64,000 bases of DNA from Candidatus Latescibacterota bacterium. GTDB lineage: Bacteria; Latescibacterota; UBA2968. Positions 58,174 through 64,000 of the stretch are shown one piece after another (positions within the stretch are counted from its first letter, which is position 1; each line of letters starts with the position of its first letter). A model generated the notes under the pieces. The model was not told the origin of the DNA. It saw only the letters and a program-made list of their open reading frames with translations, and made no database searches. A program made the position numbers and the translations under genes. Location: assembly GCA_022824945.1 (NCBI GenBank), contig JAJDYX010000018.1, forward strand, positions 1 to 64,000, in the 5' to 3' direction.

Positions 58174-58227
58174 ATATGTGGATACGGATGTTGTCCATCC
58201 TCTCTGCAAGTTTAGAAGGAGGAAATC

Positions 58228-61200
58228 ATGTGGAAACGAAAGCTATCCATCCTATTCCTGACGCTGTTGATTTATCCGCTGTCGCTGTCTGCACAGGACA
58301 CAAATAAAACCGTACCATCTCCCGATTTTGACGGGGATGGTACGGTAGGTATCTCCGACCTTTTGTTATTTATGGATCGCTTAGGGGCAATGCGTGGGGA
58401 TGGGAGATATGAAGAGAAGTATGATCTGGATGGCAACGGTGTGATAGGGATTCCAGATTTTCTGATTTTTGCGGATAACTTCGGCAAGGCGGTACCTCCA
58501 TCTGATCGTGGTGACGATGCGGAGATGGTTTCTATTTCAGATACGAATCTTCGTGCTGTGGTTGAGGACAGTCTGAACAAGGCGAGCGGTGCGCCGATTA
58601 CCCGCGCAGAGATGGCGAGCTTGACGCGCCTTGAGGCTCCGGATAAGACTATTAGCGACTTGACTGGACTTGAATTTGCAACCAACCTGACGTGGTTGAG
58701 TCTTGCCCGCAACAGTATCTCAGATATATCTGCCCTATCAGACTTGACCAATCTCACACAGTTATATCTACAGGGCAACGACCTATCAGATGTGTCAGCC
58801 TTGTCTAATTTAACCAATCTGACCCGGCTGAGTCTTCAGGATAATAGGATCTCAGATGTGTCTGTGCTGTCTAACTTGACCGCCTTGACCCGGCTGTATC
58901 TTCATACTAATCGCATCACAGATGTATCAGCCCTATCTAACTTGACCAATCTTAACACGTTGGATCTTCAGAGCAATAGGATCTCAGGTGTGTCTGCGCT
59001 ATCTAACTTGACTGCGCTGACCTATCTGAGTCTTGCTCGTAATAGGATCTCAGATGTGTCTGTGCTGTCTAACTTGACCGCCTTGACCCGGCTGTATCTT
59101 CAGGATAACAGCATCTCAGATATATCTTCATTGTCTAACTTGACCGCCCTGACCCGGCTGAGTCTTCATACCAACTCCATCACAGATATATCTTCATTGT
59201 CTAATTTGACTGCTCTAACGCAGCTATATCTTCGTACCAACAGCATCTCGGATCTTGCCTCTCTGGTCTCAAACACGGGACTGGATACAGGAGATATGGT
59301 TGATGTACGAAGTAATCCCCTGAGTGCGACATCAATCAATACGCACATTCCCACACTTCAAAGCCGAGGGGTTACGGTAGAGTCCGATGCCACAGAAACA
59401 GTGTCCATTCCAGACGCGAATTTGCGTGCTGTGATTTCAGATAGTCTTGGCAAGGCACACGATGCATCAATCATCCGCGCAGAGATGGCGAGTTTGACGC
59501 GTCTTGAGGCTCCGGATAAGACTATTAGCGACTTGGCTGGCCTTGAATTTGCGACTAACCTGACTTGGCTGAGTCTTGCCCGCAACAGTATCTCAGATAT
59601 ATCTGCCCTATCAGACTTGACCAATCTCACACAGCTATACCTTCAGGGCAACGACGTATCAGATGTGTCTGGATTGTCTAACTTGACCAATCTGACTCGG
59701 CTGAGTCTTCAGGATAATAGCATCTCTGATGTGTCTGCGCTGTCTAAACTGACTGCTCTGATCCGACTATATATTCATGATAACAACATCTCGGATATAT
59801 CTGTACTATCTGACTTGACCAACCTGACAACGTTGGGTCTTCAGAGCAACCGCATCTCAGATATATCTTCGCTGTCTAACTTGACCAGTCTGACCTATCT
59901 GAGCCTTGCTCGCAACAGTATCACAGACCTGTCTTCGTTGTCTAACTTGACTGCCCTAACCCGACTATATCTTCAGGACAACCGCATTTCAGATATATCT
60001 TCTTTATCTGATTTGACTGCTCTGACTCGGCTGAGTCTTCACACTAACCGCATCTCAGATATATCTGCCTTGTCTAATTTGACCAATTTGACACAGCTAT
60101 ATCTTCGTACCAACAGCATTTCGGACCTCGTCCCTCTGGTCTCAAACACGGGACTGGAGACGGGAGATATGGTTGATGTGAGAAGTAATCCCCTGAGTGC
60201 GACATCAATCGACACGCATATTCCTGCACTTCAGAGCAGAGGGGTCACAGTAACGTCTGATGCCACTGAAATAGTAACCATCCCCGATGACAGCTTGCGT
60301 GTTGTGATTGCAGATAGTCTTGGCAAGGCGAGCGATGCATCAATCACCCGTGCAGAGATGGCGAGCTTGACGCGCCTTGAGGCTCCAGATAAGACCATTA
60401 GTGATTTGACAGGTCTTGAGTTTGCAACGAATCTCATATGGCTGAGTCTTGCCCGCAACAGTATCTCAGATGTATCCGCCTTGTCTAACTTAATCAATCT
60501 GACACAGCTATACCTGCAGGACAACGACCTATTAGATGTGTCCGCCTTGTCTGACTTGACCAATCTGACCCGGCTGAGCCTTCAGGATAACAACATCTCG
60601 GATGTGTCTGCCTTATCTAAATTGAATAACCTGATCCGGCTATATCTTCACACCAACCAGATCGCAGATGTGTCTATGTTATCTAACTTAAGGAAGCTGA
60701 CCACGTTGGATCTTCAGAGCAATAGTATCTCAGATATATCTTCGCTGTCTAACTTGATCAACCTGACCTATCTGAGTCTTGCCCGCAACAGTGTCTCAGA
60801 TATATCTGTCCTATCTAACTCGACCAATCTGACCCGGCTGTATCTTCAGGATAACAACATCTCGGACGTATCTGTGTTGTCTAACCTGACTGCCCTGACC
60901 CGACTGAGTCTTCACACCAACCGTATCTCGGACCTTGCCCCTCTGGTTACAAACACAGGACTGGATACAGGGGACATGGTTGATGTGAGAAGTAATCCCC
61001 TGAGTGCGACATCAATCAACACACACATTCCTGCTCTTCAGAATAGAGGGGTTACGGTAGAATTTGACGAGGATAATCAAGGTAATCAGGGCAATCAAGG
61101 TAATCAGGGTAATCAAGGTAATCAGGGTAATCAGGGTAATCAGGGTAATTCAGATGATGACGATGATGATAAGGACGATGACGACGATGATGACGATGAT

Positions 61201-61371
61201 GATAAGGACGATGATGATGACGATGATGATAAGGACGATGATAAGGACGATGATGATGACGATGATGATAAGGACGATGATAAAAGAGAGGATACGGATC
61301 GCCGCAGTCGCGCTGGGCGTACTTCTTCGGGAAAATCTGGTAAACAGCCTGCGCCAAAACCGACTAAGTAG
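58228..61371 (+). CDS. Secreted LRR protein of three 291-residue cassettes with EF-hand pair and acidic tail
   Basis: A 1047-residue exported protein. A signal peptide (LSILFLTLLIYPLSLSAQ) is followed by two EF-hand loops (DFDGDGTVGISDL and DLDGNGVIGIPDF). Three LRR cassettes begin at residues 101, 392 and 683. Each has a cap (SDTNLRAVVEDSLNKASGAP-type), internalin-like 22-residue repeats (LTNLTRLSLQDNRISDVS) and a C-cap ending IPTLQSRGVTVE. The third is one 22-residue repeat shorter. Eight Asn-Gln-Gly units (61075-61146), an Asp-rich run and a basic tail finish it. AGGAGG precedes the ATG by 5 bases. It is likely a surface adhesin or recognition protein. Confidence 0.9.
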   Translation: MWKRKLSILFLTLLIYPLSLSAQDTNKTVPSPDFDGDGTVGISDLLLFMDRLGAMRGDGRYEEKYDLDGNGVIGIPDFLIFADNFGKAVPPSDRGDDAEMVSISDTNLRAVVEDSLNKASGAPITRAEMASLTRLEAPDKTISDLTGLEFATNLTWLSLARNSISDISALSDLTNLTQLYLQGNDLSDVSALSNLTNLTRLSLQDNRISDVSVLSNLTALTRLYLHTNRITDVSALSNLTNLNTLDLQSNRISGVSALSNLTALTYLSLARNRISDVSVLSNLTALTRLYLQDNSISDISSLSNLTALTRLSLHTNSITDISSLSNLTALTQLYLRTNSISDLASLVSNTGLDTGDMVDVRSNPLSATSINTHIPTLQSRGVTVESDATETVSIPDANLRAVISDSLGKAHDASIIRAEMASLTRLEAPDKTISDLAGLEFATNLTWLSLARNSISDISALSDLTNLTQLYLQGNDVSDVSGLSNLTNLTRLSLQDNSISDVSALSKLTALIRLYIHDNNISDISVLSDLTNLTTLGLQSNRISDISSLSNLTSLTYLSLARNSITDLSSLSNLTALTRLYLQDNRISDISSLSDLTALTRLSLHTNRISDISALSNLTNLTQLYLRTNSISDLVPLVSNTGLETGDMVDVRSNPLSATSIDTHIPALQSRGVTVTSDATEIVTIPDDSLRVVIADSLGKASDASITRAEMASLTRLEAPDKTISDLTGLEFATNLIWLSLARNSISDVSALSNLINLTQLYLQDNDLLDVSALSDLTNLTRLSLQDNNISDVSALSKLNNLIRLYLHTNQIADVSMLSNLRKLTTLDLQSNSISDISSLSNLINLTYLSLARNSVSDISVLSNSTNLTRLYLQDNNISDVSVLSNLTALTRLSLHTNRISDLAPLVTNTGLDTGDMVDVRSNPLSATSINTHIPALQNRGVTVEFDEDNQGNQGNQGNQGNQGNQGNQGNQGNSDDDDDDKDDDDDDDDDDKDDDDDDDDKDDDKDDDDDDDDKDDDKREDTDRRSRAGRTSSGKSGKQPAPKPTK
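58528..61065 (+). repeat. Three tandem LRR cassettes, exact 873-bp period
   Basis: Cassettes start at 58528, 59401 and 60274, both intervals being exactly 873 bases (291 codons). The third is 66 bases shorter before its C-cap, equal to one LRR. Cap sequences are nearly alike; internal repeats vary more. Confidence 0.9.
61075..61146 (+). repeat. Nine-base tandem repeat coding Asn-Gln-Gly x8
   Basis: Eight units of AAT-CA(A/G)-GG(T/C) run without interruption, alternating CAA and CAG early on. They are followed by an AT-G/A-C tract coding Asp runs with scattered Lys (about 61153-61283). Both tracts are prone to slipped-strand length change in frame. Confidence 0.9.
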
Positions 61372-61389
61372 GTCGCATAGATTCATAAA

Positions 61390-61418
61390 AAAAAGCCAGA
61401 CAAAATGCCTGGCTTTTT
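61390..61418 (+). terminator. Rho-independent terminator of the LRR gene
   Basis: AAAAAGCCAGACA (61390-61402) pairs with TGCCTGGCTTTTT (61406-61418), one mismatch, loop AAA, ending in five T residues. It lies 18 bases after the LRR stop and before the barrel-protein gene, separating the sigma/caspase/LRR run from the next genes. Confidence 0.88.
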
Positions 61419-61474
61419 GATTAGGTTATAGATGATTTTAGTCGAGGATTGCAATACACATGAGATCTGATTTT

Positions 61475-62227
61475 ATGGTAAAATATATTGGTTTGGTTTT
61501 TGTAGGATGCTTGTTGATCGCGCAATCTGTGGAGGCTGAAACAAAAAATACGCGGCAAGTCGGTATTGGTCTCGGTTTGTTTTTGATGCGTAGCCAGGAC
61601 AATTTGGCTTCCCCATTTACGTATAGTGGAGATGGACGGGGATGGCTCATCAAATATCGCGCTCAAAATGCCAAAAGGCGTCATCAAATATCTTTGATGT
61701 GGGATACTGGGCTGCTCACATCGTCTATTACTCGAGGGCACAATCACAGGGTTGAATTAACTCGTATTCACGTGAGATACGCATATCATCGCGCCTTTCG
61801 GTCTGATTCGTCTGGTCGCCTGCGGTTACTTTGGGGTGTTGTTCAACAGGCGTTTCTTAATTTTCGCAGACAATTTTACTCACAATCTCGCCGTGAATAT
61901 TTTGGTGAACTCGTCGGTTCGGTTCAGCCGTCAATTGCACTGCATTTTGAATGGACAGACAGATCATCTCTATCTTATGATCTGTCTGTACCCGCGCTCG
62001 TGTTCTTATGGCGTCATACCTATGGCATGGGTGAAAGTGGAGACTTCGATACGACAAGTCTGCACCAATTTTTAAGCGTAGAACACAATCTCGTCTGGAC
62101 GCATAATCTTTCTAATAGATGGTCTATCCAGATACAATATTGGGGACAACTATATCGCTATACCGAACCGCGTCGTGTGCAAATCGGCATTGATCAACTG
62201 AGCGGGTTGATCAACTGGAGGTTTTAA
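61475..62227 (+). CDS. Predicted small outer-membrane beta-barrel protein
   Basis: A 250-residue exported protein. The signal peptide KYIGLVFVGCLLIAQSVEAE is followed by about eight to ten amphipathic strands (VGIGLGLFLMRSQDN, RVELTRIHVRYAYHRAF, LRLLWGVVQQAFLNF, IALHFEWTDRSSLSYDLSV, WSIQIQYWGQLYRY) and a C-terminal aromatic end, GLINWRF, typical for barrel insertion. No family was recognised. The start is ATG 61475; ATG 61460 would add five residues. It is 2 bases before the S41 peptidase gene, so they are co-translated and probably work in the same compartment. Confidence 0.7.
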   Translation: MVKYIGLVFVGCLLIAQSVEAETKNTRQVGIGLGLFLMRSQDNLASPFTYSGDGRGWLIKYRAQNAKRRHQISLMWDTGLLTSSITRGHNHRVELTRIHVRYAYHRAFRSDSSGRLRLLWGVVQQAFLNFRRQFYSQSRREYFGELVGSVQPSIALHFEWTDRSSLSYDLSVPALVFLWRHTYGMGESGDFDTTSLHQFLSVEHNLVWTHNLSNRWSIQIQYWGQLYRYTEPRRVQIGIDQLSGLINWRF

Positions 62228-62229
62228 AC

Positions 62230-63249
62230 GTGAAGCCCCGCCTGCCAATATCCCTTATTTTATTCCTTTTGTGCATCGGATGTAGCCGAACCATTACCAA
62301 TTCTGTTCCAGAAAACACACCCGAAAGTAATTTTGAATACCTCTGGCAAGAATACGACCGTCTCTACGCCGCATTTGAACTCAAAGGCGTTGACTGGGAT
62401 TCGGTTTATGCCATCTATCGCCCACAGGTCACATCGCAGACAACGGACGAGGATCTATTTCTTATTATGAGCAATATGCTCGCAATATTTCGGGATGGGC
62501 ATGTAAATCTTTACACTCCATTGGGGAATTATTCATACACTGACTGGTGGGATCAATACCCACGCAATTACGACCGCGAACTTTTACGCATCCAATATGG
62601 TATCGTGAAACGCACAAATAATCCCATACAATATCGCTTGTTGGATGAGCAAATTGGATATGTGCATATCAGCAGTTTTCTCAATTTTAGTGGTGGCAAT
62701 TGGGGGCGTGATATCGAAATTGCCCTGAGAGAAATGGGCAATATACAAGGACTCATTGTCGATGTACGCAACAATGACGGAGGCAATGACCGCAATGCCA
62801 AGGATGTTGCTGGCAGATTTACAAATGAAAAGCGATTGTATCGATATGTTCAGTGGCGCAGCGGACCCAATCGCAGCAATTTTACGTCTTTTCTGGCAGG
62901 TCACTTTGAACCCAAAGGCGATATCACATTTACCAGACCAATCGTTCTACTCACCAACCGTCGCGTTTTTAGCGCGGCAGAATCCTTTGTGCTTATGATG
63001 CGTACTTTGCCCCATGTTACGGTTGTTGGCGACACAACGGGAGGCGGTTCAGGCAATCCCGTATATCGTGAACTGCCCAATGGCTGGACCTATCGCGTTC
63101 CGCGGTGGTTAGAATTTACCCCCAACTTTGAATCTTTTGAAGGTGTTGGCCTTGCACCCGATGTTTGGGTTTCGACGCCGGACGCGCTTTTGGAAAGTGG
63201 GACGGATCGCATTTTTGAGACAGCGATTGAGATATTGGTAAAAAAATGA
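62230..63249 (+). CDS. S41-family peptidase lipoprotein
   Basis: A 339-residue protein beginning at GTG 62230. The N-terminus PRLPISLILFLLCIGCSRTI ends in a lipobox (CIGCS), so it is a lipoprotein. The S41 tail-specific protease core is present: YVHISSFLNFSG, GLIVDVRNNDGGNDRNA, PIVLLTNRRVFSAAESFVLM (Ser nucleophile in SAAES) and VVGDTTGGGSGNPVYREL. A PDZ domain is not obvious, which places it with the short PDZ-less S41 members. It probably trims periplasmic or surface proteins, perhaps the adjacent barrel. The end overlaps no gene; the YbdK stop lies 5 bases on. Confidence 0.88.
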   Translation: MKPRLPISLILFLLCIGCSRTITNSVPENTPESNFEYLWQEYDRLYAAFELKGVDWDSVYAIYRPQVTSQTTDEDLFLIMSNMLAIFRDGHVNLYTPLGNYSYTDWWDQYPRNYDRELLRIQYGIVKRTNNPIQYRLLDEQIGYVHISSFLNFSGGNWGRDIEIALREMGNIQGLIVDVRNNDGGNDRNAKDVAGRFTNEKRLYRYVQWRSGPNRSNFTSFLAGHFEPKGDITFTRPIVLLTNRRVFSAAESFVLMMRTLPHVTVVGDTTGGGSGNPVYRELPNGWTYRVPRWLEFTPNFESFEGVGLAPDVWVSTPDALLESGTDRIFETAIEILVKK

Positions 63250-63254
63250 GGATT

Positions 63255-64000
63255 TTAGGGTGGGGAATCGTTAATCAGACGGCGGACGACTTCGGCGGGG
63301 TCGCCAGTGAGGGTGAGGAGGTCCATTTGTCGTTGCGCCCAGGTGGGTTGGTGAGCCATGTCGAGGACGTGTTTGAGAAAAGGTACGCAATTGAGCTGTT
63401 CGGCCATGGGAAGCAGTTTTTCGACGAGTTCCTCGGTTATTTGTGGTACGGATTTGAGGTCGTGAGAGGTGGAATCGACCAGTTGTGCATTGATGCCGTA
63501 TCGCGAGGCGTGCCATTTGTTTTGACGGATGAGCATGGGGTGGCTGTCGTGTTGATAGATTCCCCGATCGATTTCGTCGGACAGATTGCAAATTAAACAC
63601 TGAATTAGTGCGACCAATCCCAATGTGTCTTCGAGAGTGCCGGGAATGTCGCAAATTCGGACTTCAACGGTGCCAAATGCGTGGTGCGGACGCACGTCCC
63701 ACCAGATTTCTCGGATGGATTCAATATAGCCGGTGTCGATGAGGTGGTTGATTAGCCAGACGTATTCGCTCCAGTTGCGCATTAAGGGGGGCAGCCCAGC
63801 GGTGGGGAGGCCCTCCATTACTTTTGATCGCCACGAGTGCAAGCCCGTAACCCGACCCTCCCAGAATGGGCTGTTGCAAGAAAGAGCCAGCAAGACGGGC
63901 AAATAGCGCAGTATTCGATCGCAGATCATTATGGCTTTGTCGCCGCTGTTGACGCCTACGTGTACGTGGAGGCCAAATGTGACCAGTTGTCGGGCAGTAT
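63255..64000 (-). CDS. Carboxylate-amine ligase, YbdK/GCS2 family (5' part outside window)
   Basis: 248 codons of a glutamate-cysteine-ligase-2-like enzyme run in from the right edge; the reading frame is open to 64000. The conserved FGLHVHVGVNSGDKAI block is seen near the edge, followed by ALSCNSPFWEGRVTGLHSWR, RNWSEYVWLINHLI, WWDVRPHHAFGTVEVRICDI and a C-terminal QLNCVPFLKHVLDMA. The family makes gamma-glutamyl or similar amides with ATP; many members have weak glutamate-cysteine ligase activity. It is convergent with the S41 gene. Confidence 0.9.
   Translation of the reverse strand, partial: TARQLVTFGLHVHVGVNSGDKAIMICDRILRYLPVLLALSCNSPFWEGRVTGLHSWRSKVMEGLPTAGLPPLMRNWSEYVWLINHLIDTGYIESIREIWWDVRPHHAFGTVEVRICDIPGTLEDTLGLVALIQCLICNLSDEIDRGIYQHDSHPMLIRQNKWHASRYGINAQLVDSTSHDLKSVPQITEELVEKLLPMAEQLNCVPFLKHVLDMAHQPTWAQRQMDLLTLTGDPAEVVRRLINDSPP

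Noticed and set aside
58528-61146. Tandem repeats considered as a CRISPR array
   Set aside because: Units are in-frame codons of LRRs and NQG with no constant repeat/unique spacer pattern and no cas genes nearby.
61052-61386. His/Tyr/Arg-rich and Ile-rich frames in the acidic-tail region
   Set aside because: They are alternative readings of the NQG and Asp repeats and have no independent support.

Overview
The window looks like chromosomal DNA of an uncultured diderm bacterium. Evidence for two membranes and peptidoglycan is MurG, a three-LysM amidase, two outer-membrane-barrel candidates and a lipoprotein peptidase. The gene mix (phytanoyl-CoA dioxygenase, sulfatase, CehA-type hydrolase, DUF362, DUF6785-like membrane protein, WD40 and LRR proteins with dockerin-like EF-hand pairs) recalls Poribacteria/Latescibacterota-type genomes. 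That placement is an inference from gene content and was not tested by phylogeny.

Layout. 1-5.6 kb: end of a WD40/EF-hand surface protein, a phosphoesterase, a small-protein/nucleotidyltransferase pair, an unknown 580-aa protein, DUF362, and a DUF433/DUF5615 toxin-antitoxin-type pair. 5.8-17.2 kb: murG, then a plus-strand catabolic run (membrane protein, HpcH/HpaI aldolase, sulfatase, FAD oxidoreductase, heparinase II/III-like lyase, creatininase-like hydrolase, Gfo/Idh dehydrogenase, mandelate-racemase-type dehydratase) that suits breakdown of acidic or sulfated sugars. 17.3-21.6 kb: an 834-aa metzincin/WD40/LRR/EF-hand chimera, an acetamidase-like enzyme and a sugar isomerase. 21.6-21.8 kb: two tandem tRNA-like RNAs with 8/4 acceptor/T branches and no ordinary anticodon loop. 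21.9-32.4 kb: a minus-strand run with an MFS transporter, a solute-binding protein plus HAMP sensor, PhyH, RDD, CehA, a glycosidase-like protein, a cupin, PfpI and a VapBC-type pair. 32.5-35.3 kb: a HIT protein, inositol-phosphate synthase and a divergent LysR regulator.

35.4-46.3 kb is a colinear minus-strand block that appears to be an envelope-stress island. It begins with PspA, followed by a membrane/winged-helix protein, four small membrane proteins (two of them paralogous and PspB-like), an ECF sigma factor, NfeD, flotillin, a TPR histidine kinase, an NtrC-type regulator, a membrane-anchored SpoIIE-type phosphatase and ThiI. 46.6-55 kb holds housekeeping genes: amidase, CopA, M29 aminopeptidase, a eukaryote-like HisA, ThiL, an ArfB-like release factor and ribosomal protein S1.

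55.2-63.2 kb is a second surface/stress island: ECF sigma factor, ActD-like membrane protein, a caspase fused to a predicted outer-membrane barrel, a 1047-aa LRR protein built from three 291-residue cassettes, a small barrel protein and an S41 lipoprotein peptidase. The window ends inside a YbdK-type carboxylate-amine ligase.

Other recurring elements: a dispersed palindromic repeat in four intergenic gaps, sometimes with nested hairpins, and an EF-hand pair shared by three exported proteins. No ordinary tRNA, rRNA, CRISPR array, transposase or prophage gene was recognised.
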